From Occallatibacter riparius (GTDB taxonomy: Bacteria; Acidobacteriota; Terriglobia; Terriglobales; Acidobacteriaceae), in the NCBI RefSeq assembly GCF_025264625.1, contig NZ_CP093313.1, positions 310,001 through 374,000 of the forward strand: a stretch of 64,000 bases of DNA, in the 5' to 3' direction. This document shows positions 19,419 to 27,383 of this stretch, piece after piece (positions within the stretch are counted from its first letter, which is position 1; each line of letters begins with the position of its first letter). The notes beneath the pieces are model-generated. The model saw nothing but the letters and a program-made list of their open reading frames with translations. It did no database searches and was not told where the DNA came from. The position numbers were made by a program, and so were the translations under genes.

Positions 19419-19818
19419 TCTTCCTTATATTTAGTATGGCAGATTTGAAGAGTAATCGGCAATAAGTTTTCCACATTTTCTAGTGATTAGATTCAGCGGG
19501 TTAGATCGTTTTTCCACAGGTGAGGGGGCTTGACAAGATTTTGGGGGGAGGCGGTTTTGGAGCGTGTCCCGGGGTTTTTGGAGGGCCTGTAATCGCGGCC
19601 TGGGACTTCCGCCAAAACTCCAAGTAACCGACAACTGCCTCACACCCTTTTCAGAGGCTCAGAGAAATGGGCACGGCCGTCGCGGGGGAACTCCCAAAAT
19701 GCAAAGGCAACGGCAACCGCGGATCCCTCGGCTGCGCATCGGGATGACAGTTCTGTAGTGGAGCGAGCAGGTAACAGCAGGTCCTTCTGCGCTCAGGATG
19801 ACAAAGTTGTGTTTTCAG

Positions 19819-20580
19819 TTATTGCGCGGTGAAGCCGCCGTCGACGGCGAGGGCGTGGCCGACGACAAAGGCCGCTCCGGGGCTGCACAGCCAAAGAACG
19901 GCCGAGGCTACCTCCTCGGCTGTGCCAAGGCGGCCGATCGGCTGCATCTTCATGATGTCTTTCATGGCATCAGGCTCCTTCGCGAGCATTTCTGCGACCA
20001 TGGGCGTGTTGATGGTGCCGGGACATACCGCGTTGATGGTGATGCCTCGCGACGCATACTCCAGGGCCGCGCTTTTGGTGAGACCGATCACGCCATGCTT
20101 GGCGGCGTGATAGATGGCGCGTCCCGGGAGGCCGATGAGGCCGCCGATGGACGAGTTGTTTACGATGGCGCCGGAGCCTTGGTTGCGCATCTGTCGGAGC
20201 TCATATTTCATGCACATCCACACGCTCTTGAGATTGATGGCCGTCACGCGATCGAATTCCTGACTCTCTGCGTCTGCTGTTTCGATAGCGGGGCTTTGCA
20301 CGCCGGCGTTATTGAACGCGGCATCAAGGCGGCCGAATTCGGCAACGGTCCTTTCGACCATCGCGCGGACCTGCTGCTCATTGGTTACGTCGCAACGAAT
20401 GGCCATGGCTTTGTGTCCCTCTGCTCGCAGATCCTCCGCGGCCTTCTGCACGAGAGCTTCATCGCGATCGGCAAGAGCGACGGCAGCGCCCTCTTCCGCG
20501 AAGGCACGCGCGGCGGCGAGACCCATTCCCTGCCCTGCGCCAGTGACGAGCGCGACTTTGTTCTCGAACCACAGCTTCAT
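19819..20580 (-). CDS. Short-chain dehydrogenase/reductase (SDR family, classical)
   Basis: An NAD(P)-dependent oxidoreductase of 253 residues, the standard size for classical SDRs. The N-terminal Rossmann motif is TGAGQGMG (residues 13-20), with an Asp (ALADRDE) at the end of strand 2 that favours NAD over NADP. NNAG follows, then the catalytic Ser in NNSSIGG (143/144), Tyr157 and Lys161 (YHAAK), PGTINTPM, and a C-terminal VDGGFTAQ. The start MKLWFENKVALVTG is chosen because AAGAGGAG lies just upstream; the longer ORF from 20706 is not supported. It is monocistronic, so the substrate cannot be inferred. Confidence 0.93.
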   Translation of the reverse strand: MKLWFENKVALVTGAGQGMGLAAARAFAEEGAAVALADRDEALVQKAAEDLRAEGHKAMAIRCDVTNEQQVRAMVERTVAEFGRLDAAFNNAGVQSPAIETADAESQEFDRVTAINLKSVWMCMKYELRQMRNQGSGAIVNNSSIGGLIGLPGRAIYHAAKHGVIGLTKSAALEYASRGITINAVCPGTINTPMVAEMLAKEPDAMKDIMKMQPIGRLGTAEEVASAVLWLCSPGAAFVVGHALAVDGGFTAQ

Positions 20581-20807
20581 TGGTGAACTCCTCTTATGTT
20601 CAAATCTCCGGGGACAGTTCCACCTTAAGCCCGATGGCCGTTTTTCCGGTTTCCCGATCGTGCCGATAGCTTGCCTGATCCTGCCGATTGTGAGGGGATG
20701 CGGCAAGCCGCGAGTTATTACTGGGGTGGCATTGTCAGATTCCCTGACGGGAATGACAGAAAGAGAAGCAACGGCAAAAACTCAGGCTGGGTGGGATGCG
20801 TGGTCTC

Positions 20808-20843
20808 CCACCCTTTCGCAAAGGCGCGAAAGGATGGGGCACG
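20808..20843. repeat. CCCAC...ATGGGGCA hairpin repeat (copy a)
   Basis: A palindromic intergenic element with outer arms CCCAC and ATGGGGCA. The inner stem is CCTTTCGC (20813-20820) with GCGAAAGG (20827-20834) around AAAGGC. A GGTGGG at 20791-20796 could instead pair with CCCACC at 20808-20813, so two mutually exclusive folds exist. Just upstream, at 20736-20765, is a mosaic segment (CAGATTCCCT...GGGAATGACAGA) that recurs at 37861. Confidence 0.75.
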
Positions 20844-20936
20844 GGTGGTCGTGGGGACCTCTCAAAGAGCAAAGGCAAGAACGACCGCAGATCCCTCGAC
20901 TGTGTCTTGAGATGGCACTGCTGTCGAGGGACTACA

Positions 20937-21230
20937 TCAGAGGGTCTTGATGTAGTCGGCCAGGGCTTTGGCCTTCTCGGCGGTTGCGCCCGAGAAGTGC
21001 TTGTTGTGGGGAGCCTTCTTCGCGGGGTCACCCTTGGCGAGGAGGCTGGCGATGTCGTCGGCGCTCATGCTGGTTCCCTTGAGGGCCGGCCCCATCTTGC
21101 CTTCGCCGGCGGGGCCGTGACAGCCCGCGCACTTCGATTTGTAGACTGCGGCTGGATCCTTGGCCCAGGCTGAGGTGGAGACGAGCGACAGAGATAGAAC
21201 GACAAGTCCGATGGCTAGTTTTTTGCTCAT
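20937..21230 (-). CDS. Small secreted class I cytochrome c
   Basis: A 97-residue periplasmic electron carrier. The signal peptide (MSKKLAIGLVVLSLSLVSTSAWA) is followed by KDPAAVYKSKCAGCHGPAG with the haem-binding CAGCH motif, then a likely Met ligand in GKMGPALKG, and a C-terminal helix ATAEKAKALADYIKTL typical of the fold. The start is the Met at 21230; the in-frame ATG 90 nt further upstream would put 30 residues before the signal peptide and is rejected. No redox partner gene is adjacent, so its pathway is unknown. Confidence 0.92.
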   Translation of the reverse strand: MSKKLAIGLVVLSLSLVSTSAWAKDPAAVYKSKCAGCHGPAGEGKMGPALKGTSMSADDIASLLAKGDPAKKAPHNKHFSGATAEKAKALADYIKTL

Positions 21231-21300
21231 GGGAAGTTCGACCTCGGCTGTTATTGAAGCGCCGGGGAGGGATGGGAGGGGATTGGCAAAAGTGACAGGC

Positions 21301-21368
21301 GGCACCTGCGGTGCGGCCACTGCGCCTTCGCCGGCACCTGCCGTGCGGGCGACCGCGCCTTCGGCGCC
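21301..21368. repeat. Two adjacent GGCACCTGC elements (copies 2 and 3)
   Basis: Two units back to back: 21301-21331 (GGCACCTGCGGTGCGG...) and 21333-21368 (GGCACCTGCCGTGCGGGCG...TTCGGCGCC). The second continues into a diverged copy of the 147-bp unit found downstream of the next gene, including the CCTCGCGAC/GTCGCGAGG hairpin near 21402-21428. The DUF2971 gene is therefore bracketed by related repeats. Confidence 0.75.
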
Positions 21369-21623
21369 ATTCGAGGCTGGGTGGGGCCTGAGGTCTTCTG
21401 TCCTCGCGACGGAAAGGAGTCGCGAGGGTGTGATGGCGCTCGTGGGGCATGGAGCTCGAACCCGTTAGGATTTTAGGCTTGGCCTCCGGCGGAAACCTTG
21501 TGAGAATGGGCGATGTCAGGGATGGGCGAAACGGACTTGGAATCGATACGCTCATGCTTCGCTTCGGCAGGCAAGCCCGTCGCAATTAGACGCGGGGGGC
21601 CACTCATCTGAACAGGAGAGGGT

Positions 21624-22559
21624 ATGGCGGAGATCACGGAGAATGCCTTCAACCCAACCACCGATCCTGGGAAGCTGAAGGGGTTCCTGGAAAGCATCGG
21701 ATCCTTCAGCGAAGATCTGATCCTTTGGTTCAATGTCGGGCAGAAGCTCTACCACTACACGAATCTCGAGGGCCTGCTCGGTATCCTTTCTAAAAACGAT
21801 TTGTGGCTCACACACGCACAGTATTGCAACGACGAACAGGAGCTGACGCACGGGCTGCAGTTGACGCGCAAGGTCATCGAGGAACAGGCCCAGGGCGCCG
21901 ACCCCAAGCGCAAGAGTTATCTGGAAGAACTACTCAGCCTGCTAACAGAGCCCAAGCTTGATCCCGTCTACGTCTGCTGCTTCTGCGAGCGAGATGATCT
22001 GCTGAGTCAGTGGCGTGCTTACGCCGCAAATGCGACCGGCGTAAGCATTGAGTTCGAACCGGCGAACTTTTCGTATATAACGGGTCCGGACTGTCCTCCG
22101 ACTGTGGGTCTGATGCGGTTTTGGAAAGTGTTCTATTCGCCAGAAACTCAACAAAAGATCATTCGAAGCGCGATCAATTACTATCCGTTTTTCGATCAAG
22201 CGGCGGCGCCCAGCGATTGGGCCAAATGGACCGCGGAGGCAATCCGCTTCTTTATTCCGACGTTCAAGAACAAGGATTTTGTAGGGGAAGAGGAGTGGCG
22301 CCTCATTTTCACTCCGGCGAGCGGAGGCCCTGTTAAACCTTCTTACCGGGTGCGAGGGGGGATGCTGGTGCCCTACTACAGCCTGATCGAGCTCTGTCGT
22401 CAATTGGGACTGCCTGACCAGAAACTTCCGTTGGCATCCGTGCGGATCGGCCCCAGTCCGAACAAGCGTCTGAATGCAGCGAGCGTGCGGATGATGCTGG
22501 ACCGGCACGGCTACGAGTCCGCCCGTGTCGAGCTTTCGGATACTCCGTATCGTGGTTAA
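21624..22559 (+). CDS. DUF2971 domain protein
   Basis: A 311-residue cytoplasmic protein with the DUF2971 signature: LYHYTNLEGLLGILSKNDLWLTHA near residues 42-66, NDEQELTHG, CFCERDDLLSQWRAYA near residues 119-134, GVSIEF, and a C-terminal block with KNKDFVGEEEWRLIF. The function of the family is not established; its members are scattered and often sit in accessory regions. AGGAG precedes the ATG at good spacing. Local sequence (for example 22060-22210) looks less GC-rich than the neighbours, and 147-bp-type repeats lie on both sides, so it may be an acquired gene. No partner gene is adjacent. Confidence 0.85.
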   Translation: MAEITENAFNPTTDPGKLKGFLESIGSFSEDLILWFNVGQKLYHYTNLEGLLGILSKNDLWLTHAQYCNDEQELTHGLQLTRKVIEEQAQGADPKRKSYLEELLSLLTEPKLDPVYVCCFCERDDLLSQWRAYAANATGVSIEFEPANFSYITGPDCPPTVGLMRFWKVFYSPETQQKIIRSAINYYPFFDQAAAPSDWAKWTAEAIRFFIPTFKNKDFVGEEEWRLIFTPASGGPVKPSYRVRGGMLVPYYSLIELCRQLGLPDQKLPLASVRIGPSPNKRLNAASVRMMLDRHGYESARVELSDTPYRG

Positions 22560-22566
22560 AGCACCT

Positions 22567-23010
22567 GGCACCTGCCGTGCGGGCGGCTGCGCCTTCGGCG
22601 CCGTTCGTGCCTGGGTTGGGGTTTGTGGCTCTTTGTCCTCGCGACGGAAAGGAGTCGCGAGGGTGAAGCGGCGCTCGTCGGGGCGTAAAACGCGAACGCG
22701 GACCTTGCGGTCCGGCACCTGCCGTGCGGGCGGCTGCGCCTTCGGCGCCGTTCGTGCCTGGTTGGGGTTTGTGGCTCTTTGTCCTCGCGACGGAAAAAGA
22801 GTCGCGAGGGTGAAGCGACGCTCGTCGGGGCGTAAAACGCGAACGCGGACCTTGCGGTCCGGCACCTGCCGTGCGGGCGGCTGCGCCTTCGGCGCCGTTC
22901 GTGCCTGGTTTGGGGGTTTGTGGCTCTTTGTCCTCGCGACGGAAAAAGGGTCGCGAGGGTGAAGCGGCGCTCGTCGTGGTGTGAAACGCGAACGCGGACC
23001 TTGCGGTCCG
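22567..23010. repeat. Three tandem copies of a 147-bp structured repeat
   Basis: Units begin at 22567, 22714 and 22861, each with GGCACCTGCC, spaced exactly 147 bp apart; the last ends near 23010. Each unit contains a GCGCC-TTC-GGCGC hairpin, a perfect 9-bp stem CCTCGCGAC/GTCGCGAGG around a purine loop, and CGGACC-TTGC-GGTCCG at its 3' end. The copies differ at only a few positions. Long ORFs across the array on both strands are by-products of the repetition and are not called. Confidence 0.95.
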
Positions 23011-23044
23011 CTTTCCACGTTCTCTTTCTATTTGGGTACTTATT

Positions 23045-23076
23045 GGCCTGACTGAAGTCAGGCCCTGATTACAAAG
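23045..23076. repeat. GGCCTGACT hairpin plus CCTGATTACAA tail
   Basis: A perfect 9-bp inverted repeat, GGCCTGACT and AGTCAGGCC with a GA centre (23045-23064), followed by CTGATTACAA. Related hairpin-plus-CCTGATACAA segments occur at 26233-26262 and 26382-26407, so this looks like a third family of small intergenic repeats. It lies downstream of the M28 peptidase gene (minus strand). Confidence 0.6.
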
Positions 23077-23156
23077 CCATCGGTTCGTTGGTGGGAAGTC
23101 CACTCCCCGGTCCCCAGAAGCTAGGGACCAGGGGCACCCGCGTTACGCTCACTCCT

Positions 23157-24962
23157 CTACTGCTTCTTCTCGTCGGGGGGTGGGGGGACGGCGTTGGGGA
23201 AGATGCCTTCGAGGGGTTCGCGGAGTTTCTGCTCCTGTTCGGGGTTGGGGAGGGGCTTGCGCGGGAGCATCTGGTCGCGCTGGGCGGCGTTGTAGAGGAA
23301 GATGGCCTCCACAGTGGCGATCTGCTTGAGATCGGCGGCCTGGAGGCGCTCGTAGGTGTCCATGTTGGAGTGGTGGGTGCGGGTTTCGTAGTCGAGGTCG
23401 TCCTGGATGAACTGGAAGCCGGGGATGCCGACGGCGTCGAAGGAGAGGTGGTCGGTTCCGCCAGTGTTGCGGTTGGTGATGGTGGTGACGCCGAGGTCGC
23501 GGAGAGGGGCGATCCACTGGGCGAAGATGGGCGCGATCCCGCTGTTGCCCTGGGTGTAGACGCCGCGGATTTTGCCGGAGCCGTTGTCGACATTGAAGTA
23601 GCCGGAGATGAGTTTCTGCTCGGGCTTGACTTCAAGCGGACCGGCGGCGCGGCGCATGAATTCGGGCAGGGCTAGCTGGTCAGGCGCGGTGGAGGTTTTG
23701 GCCGAGCCGTAGTGGATGGAGCAGTAGCCCTTGGAGCCGAAGAGGCCTTGTTCTTCGCCGGTCCAGAGGGCGATGCGGATGGTGCGGCGCGGCTTGACAC
23801 CGAGGGCTTTGAGGATGCGGACGGCTTCCATGGCGACGACGGTGCCTGCGCCGTTGTCGGTTGCGCCGGTGCCGGCGATCCAGGAGTCGAGGTGGCCGCC
23901 GACCATGACGACTTGTTCTTTCAGCTTGGGATCGGTGCCGGGGATTTCGGCGACGGTGTCAAAGCCGTGTTCGTGGTCGCCGGTGAATTTGGTTTGGACG
24001 TCGAGCTCGACGCTGGTTGGGACGTGGGCCTGGGTGAGGCGATAGAGGCGGCCGTAGCTCTCGATAGCGGCGACGATGACGGGGATTTCGACTTTCTTGT
24101 CGGCGAGGTAGGGGGTGCGGCCGAGGGTTGCGCCGTTGTCGTCAAAGAAGGTTCCGCCGGAGCCACCGCCGCGGCCACCGTCGCGGCTGGGCTCGATGAC
24201 GGCGGCGACTTTTTCATCGGCGAAGAATTTGGCGATCTTGTCGATGCGGTGGCCGCGCTCGATGTAGGCGCGGATGCGGGCCTGCATCTCAGGCGAGAGG
24301 CCGGCGGCATTGGCGCTGACGGGGAATGCGGCGAGGTCTTCGAGTTCCTTGTCGGTGTAACGCTCGAAGAGGGCTTTATCGAGGGGCGGGACGTCACGCA
24401 TGGCGCCGAAGAGAACGATTTTTCCGGCGAGCTTGCCCTTGTACTGATCGAAGTCTTTGTCATCGTCAATTTTGACGTAGGTGACTTCGGCGGTGATGGG
24501 GCCGCTGGTGGAGGGGGACCAGGGGGTGGCCTGGACGATGAGGACGGCAGTGTCCGGCGAAGTCATGCGGGCCCAGGTGTTGAGCTGCTGCCAGCCGAGG
24601 CCGAACTCGCCCCAGTCTTCGAGATGGGCGTTTTCGAGGCCGATTTTGGTGAGGGTGTCGCGGGTCCACTCGTTGGCTTTTTTGGCGTTGGGCGAGCCGG
24701 TGAGACGGGGGCCGATGCCGTCCATGAGGGCGGAGGCGAACTCCATGACGTGGGAGTGGTTGAGGCCTTCGTCGCGGATGCGCTGGTACATGGCGAGGTC
24801 GAGGGTTTCAGTGGCGGGCTGGACTTCGGCGTAAGGGTCGGTCTGAGCGGGCTCAGGCGCGGCTTTGGTCTTTGACTTGGCCTGACCCGATGCGCTGAGC
24901 GGGGCGTAGAGAGAGACAGCCGCGGAGAGGAGGGCCGCGGCGAAAAGGCGGAAGAGATTCAT
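23157..24962 (-). CDS. Secreted M28-family zinc metallopeptidase with PA domain
   Basis: A 601-residue exported aminopeptidase/carboxypeptidase-type enzyme. After a signal peptide (LFAAALLSAAVSLYAPLSASG), an N-terminal part and a protease-associated insertion lie at about residues 130-330. The M28 catalytic domain has the expected two-zinc site: His357 in GGHLDSW, bridging Asp369 in GATDNGAG, general base Glu403 and Glu404 in WTGEEQG, Asp459 in NVDNGSG, and a C-terminal His in THHSNMD (530/531). It probably trims peptides in the periplasm or outside the cell. It is monocistronic; the C-terminus is Pro/Lys-rich (PPPPDEKKQ). Confidence 0.93.
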   Translation of the reverse strand: MNLFRLFAAALLSAAVSLYAPLSASGQAKSKTKAAPEPAQTDPYAEVQPATETLDLAMYQRIRDEGLNHSHVMEFASALMDGIGPRLTGSPNAKKANEWTRDTLTKIGLENAHLEDWGEFGLGWQQLNTWARMTSPDTAVLIVQATPWSPSTSGPITAEVTYVKIDDDKDFDQYKGKLAGKIVLFGAMRDVPPLDKALFERYTDKELEDLAAFPVSANAAGLSPEMQARIRAYIERGHRIDKIAKFFADEKVAAVIEPSRDGGRGGGSGGTFFDDNGATLGRTPYLADKKVEIPVIVAAIESYGRLYRLTQAHVPTSVELDVQTKFTGDHEHGFDTVAEIPGTDPKLKEQVVMVGGHLDSWIAGTGATDNGAGTVVAMEAVRILKALGVKPRRTIRIALWTGEEQGLFGSKGYCSIHYGSAKTSTAPDQLALPEFMRRAAGPLEVKPEQKLISGYFNVDNGSGKIRGVYTQGNSGIAPIFAQWIAPLRDLGVTTITNRNTGGTDHLSFDAVGIPGFQFIQDDLDYETRTHHSNMDTYERLQAADLKQIATVEAIFLYNAAQRDQMLPRKPLPNPEQEQKLREPLEGIFPNAVPPPPDEKKQ

Positions 24963-25015
24963 GTGTGATTGGCTCCGGAAAAGATGGGGAGATCTAACGC
25001 TGGAATTCTAGGTCA

Positions 25016-25050
25016 GCACCTGCGGTGCGGCCAACTGCGGCTTCGCCGCC
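25016..25050. repeat. Dispersed GGCACCTGC-type element (last copy)
   Basis: GCACCTGCGGTGCGGCC followed by AACTGCGGCTTCGCCGCC, a diverged copy of the unit at 19177 and 21301. It sits 50 bp upstream of the M28 peptidase start, in its probable promoter region. Confidence 0.65.
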
Positions 25051-25159
25051 ATGTGGGCAGGTGTTGTTCTCAGCTTAGCGATTTCTTCGCCCTCGTTTGC
25101 GCTCAGGGTCAGGATGACGGATTTTTGGTGGAGAGGATGGCTCGGTGGGGTCGTGGTCT

Positions 25160-25195
25160 CCCACCCTTTCGCAGAAGACGCGAAAGGATGGGGCA
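25160..25195. repeat. CCCAC...ATGGGGCA hairpin repeat (copy b)
   Basis: Same outer arms and the same inner stem as the copy at 20808 (CCTTTCGC at 25165-25172, GCGAAAGG at 25180-25187) but a different 7-nt loop. GGTGGG at 25144-25149 offers the alternative pairing with CCCACC. Confidence 0.75.
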
Positions 25196-25222
25196 CCCTT
25201 GATCGTGCTGGAACTGACGCCG

Positions 25223-25266
25223 CCCACATCTCCAGACCGAAAAGACTGTCTGGAGATATGGGGCAC
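25223..25266. repeat. CCCAC...ATGGGGCA hairpin repeat (copy c)
   Basis: Same outer arms but a different inner stem: ATCTCCAGAC (25228-25237) and GTCTGGAGAT (25248-25257) around a 10-nt loop. This inner stem recurs at 28417-28445. It lies about 30 bp downstream of copy b, and 44 bp beyond the stop of the lipoprotein gene. Confidence 0.75.
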
Positions 25267-25309
25267 CCGGCACCCGGGTTCGTGCGGGAACTCACGGGGG
25301 CAAGCGGCT

Positions 25310-25927
25310 CTAGTCGGACTTGCCGTCGACGGCGGCGGGGAGGTCCAGGGCTACGAGGGCGAATTTGGTTTTGCCGGTGTCGGCTGACTCAAAGCCTACG
25401 ATGTGCTGGTGGCGGCGGGAGCCGGCCTTCAACTGGTAGCCGGAGTTGTGGCTGTAGTCGTGATCGTTGAATTTGAAGTGCTGGTTCTTGCCGTTGTCTT
25501 CGCAGGTGAGGCCCTCGCGGGTGGTGGTGGGGGTGCCGACGGGGGAGTTGCCGTCGCAGGTGATGACGTCGCCGTAGCGGCCCAGAGCATTTTTATAGAA
25601 CGCGGTGACCTTCTCTTTGGAGTCGGCGGTCTGGTATTTGACGACGCGGACGCGCATCTGCCACTCGCCGAAGCCGAGGTGGACGTCGGCGGATTTGTCG
25701 TTCTTGCCGGGGCCGTTGACCTGGTCGGCGCCCGGGTAGGTGGGCAGGCCGAGGTCGGAGGCGGAGAGCTGGTCAGTATTAACGTGGACACCGCCGAAGG
25801 GGGTGTCGACCTGCACGGTTTTCTCCTGGCCGTTGGCGTCTTTGTCGACGCGGACCCGGCAGCCGGGGAGTGCCGCAACGAGGAGGGCAAGCGCGGCTGC
25901 GAGGGCGAGTTGGGATGCTGATCTCAT
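25310..25927 (-). CDS. Predicted lipoprotein of unknown function
   Basis: A 205-residue exported lipoprotein. The start MRSASQLALAAALALLVAALPGC is chosen because it gives a compact signal peptide with an LPGC lipobox (Cys near residue 23); the ORF from 26008 would add 27 unsupported residues. The mature part begins RVRVDKDANGQEKTVQVDTPFGGVHVNTD, then LGLPTYPGADQ, a region with FGEWQMRVRVVKYQTADSKEKVTAFYKNALGRYG, and a C-terminal beta-rich segment. The YPGA motif plus a helix ending in a K.F...L.RYG pattern resembles proteins that bind a small ligand or monitor envelope state, but I do not recognise a named family. Confidence 0.75.
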   Translation of the reverse strand: MRSASQLALAAALALLVAALPGCRVRVDKDANGQEKTVQVDTPFGGVHVNTDQLSASDLGLPTYPGADQVNGPGKNDKSADVHLGFGEWQMRVRVVKYQTADSKEKVTAFYKNALGRYGDVITCDGNSPVGTPTTTREGLTCEDNGKNQHFKFNDHDYSHNSGYQLKAGSRRHQHIVGFESADTGKTKFALVALDLPAAVDGKSD

Positions 25928-26460
25928 GGGGTCAATGCCTCTGGGAGTGATTACGCCGGTAGGGCCGTAAAGGTTCCTTGGGGATTTATTCAGGAGTCTT
26001 TGTATCACTTTTGGCGGGTGGGGGGCGTCGCGCGGGGGCTTAAAAAGCTGCGGAAAACGCTCTTGTCAGGCGCGAAGGCGCCCGAACGATACCCCTCCAG
26101 GGGTAAAGCTCCAATCATTTTTGGCTTTTGGGCACGGCTAAACAGCTTGCCGAAGAAATCGAAATCAGGCCTTTTCAGCGAGGCAGCTTTGGCAGGGCCT
26201 AAAGGCCCAGGATCAACCAGTGGAGGGCATGCGGGCTGCCTGAAGGCAGCCCCTGATACAAGGCCTGTTCCGAATGTTTTTAAGCAAGCTGTAAAGTCAT
26301 GCCCTTTCGCGTTTCGTGGCCAATTTGAGTTTTTCCGAAGCCCGTAAAGCCCCCGTCGATTTGGGGGAGCGGCGGGAGGGCCGCCTGAAGGCAACGCCTG
26401 ATACGAAGCGCACTGCTGCGCGGGCGGAAGGCGAGGTACTCGTGGGGAACGAGTGAGGAT
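25928..26460. other. 533-bp repeat-rich spacer without a supported gene
   Basis: Overlapping ORFs exist on both strands (26000-26347 plus, 26005-26394 minus), but neither has a ribosome-binding site or a recognisable domain. The DNA is a string of short hairpins: TACCCCT-CC-AGGGGTA near 26090-26107, GGGCCT-AA-AGGCCC at 26195-26208, GGGCTGCC-TGAA-GGCAGCCC at 26233-26252 followed by CCTGATACAA, and a second GCC-TGAA-GGC unit near 26391-26401 followed by GCCTGATACGAA. This pattern fits a compound intergenic repeat element. Confidence 0.55.
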
Positions 26461-26583
26461 TTAGTGGGCGTGGCCGTGTTCGTTGTGGGCGTCGTCAGGG
26501 CGGCTGCTGGTGGCGAAGAGGATCGACGCGAGGAAGGCGACAACGATTGCGGTGACGACGACGTAAGGGGAAGTGATGTCCAT
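26461..26583 (-). CDS. 40-residue single-span membrane protein with His-rich tail
   Basis: A very short gene. The minus strand reads AAGGAG, about 12 nt, then ATG at 26583 and TAA at 26461-26463. The product starts MDITSPYVVV, has one hydrophobic helix (about residues 7-25, VVVTAIVVAFLASILFA), then a polar tail SSRPDDAHNEHGHAH with four His. The topology predicts a short periplasmic N-terminus or N-in orientation and an exposed metal-binding-like tail. It lies about 90 bp downstream of the TetR gene on the same strand and may share its transcript. The function is unknown; the clean helix and ribosome-binding site support a real gene. Confidence 0.6.
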   Translation of the reverse strand: MDITSPYVVVTAIVVAFLASILFATSSRPDDAHNEHGHAH

Positions 26584-26673
26584 CGGGCGACAGGCTCCTT
26601 GATTTTTAGATTAGCAAAGGACGGTCGTCGGATGTCGGCGATGTGGCCACGGGAACGGATTGAGCGGCCTCGA

Positions 26674-27291
26674 TCAGGTCGATTTTCGCGGGCCTCCGGC
26701 TTTGCGTTTGCGCAGCGCGAACCGTACCAGACGCCGGGTTTCGAGCTTGTCCGCGTGACCGAAGAGCAGAGTGGTGAATTGATGGAAGAACGAGGCCGCC
26801 ATCAACAGGTGTGCGGCGGTCTTTGCGTCTACGTCGGGATCGATGCGTCCGAGTTTCTGTTCCCGCTCGATATAGGTGGCCAGCGTGGCGATGCCGCGGT
26901 GGGGTCCTTTTGCGGAATCGCTGAGGGACTGGCGAAACCGGATGAGGAGTTCGGACTCGGACATCAGGGAGCAAAGCATGGGAGTGACACGCACGTGGAA
27001 ACGGCCGAGCGCATCGACCGCGTCCATCAGATTGCGCTCGGGCTCGCCGACGCCGACGTTATTCACCAAGCTGTGCAGTGGAACGAGCATCTCAGGCAGG
27101 CTCTGCTGCAAGACTTCGAGGACCAGCGAGAGCCTGTCTTTGAAGTGGACATAGATTGCGCCTTCCGAGCAGGGGACAGCCTCAGCGATTGCCCGGGTGG
27201 TCATTCCATTAAGGCCACGCTCCCGAAGAAGCTTCTCTGCTGCGATGACAATTTCAGTCCGGCGACTGGGCCGGCCTCGCTTGCTGGTCAC
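26674..27291 (-). CDS. TetR/AcrR-family transcriptional repressor
   Basis: A 205-residue regulator. The N-terminal helix-turn-helix spans about residues 10-55 (IVIAAEKLLRERGLNGMTTRAIAEAVPCSEGAIYVHFKDR), followed by an all-helical ligand-binding and dimerisation domain. The start codon is GTG at 27291, supported by AGGAG 8 nt upstream; translation begins MTSKRGRPSRR, a basic arm typical of the family. It is divergent from the membrane protein at 27401, and a palindrome fitting a TetR operator lies between them. It most likely represses that gene and itself in response to an unknown small molecule. Confidence 0.92.
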   Translation of the reverse strand: MTSKRGRPSRRTEIVIAAEKLLRERGLNGMTTRAIAEAVPCSEGAIYVHFKDRLSLVLEVLQQSLPEMLVPLHSLVNNVGVGEPERNLMDAVDALGRFHVRVTPMLCSLMSESELLIRFRQSLSDSAKGPHRGIATLATYIEREQKLGRIDPDVDAKTAAHLLMAASFFHQFTTLLFGHADKLETRRLVRFALRKRKAGGPRKST

Positions 27292-27359
27292 TTTACCGAC
27301 TCCTGGAGCAGTTTCGTGGTGTCATCTTGTGTCCGATGCAGGAATACTGCTAGTCTCGC

Positions 27360-27383
27360 ATTAGTGAGTGAACGCTCACTAAT
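27360..27383. promoter_or_regulatory. Probable TetR operator
   Basis: A 24-bp inverted repeat: ATTAGTGAG, spacer TGAACG, CTCACTAAT. The 9-bp arms are perfect. It lies in the 109-bp divergent region between the tetR start (27291) and the membrane-protein start (27401), ending 17 bp before the latter, where bound repressor would block transcription. The arm length and spacing fit TetR/AcrR operators; binding by this particular protein is inference. Confidence 0.8.

Noticed and set aside
19241-19474. 77-codon minus-strand ORF
   Set aside because: It runs through a strong bidirectional terminator and a dispersed repeat segment.
22567-23010. CRISPR array
   Set aside because: Units are 147 bp and contiguous with no unique spacers, and there are no cas genes.
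22333-23103. Repetitive ORFs across the 147-bp array on both strands
   Set aside because: 147 is divisible by 3, so the repeat keeps frames open by chance; the predicted proteins simply repeat the same 49 residues.
26000-26394. Overlapping 115- and 129-codon ORFs
   Set aside because: They lie on opposite strands over a hairpin-rich repeat spacer, without ribosome-binding sites or family features.
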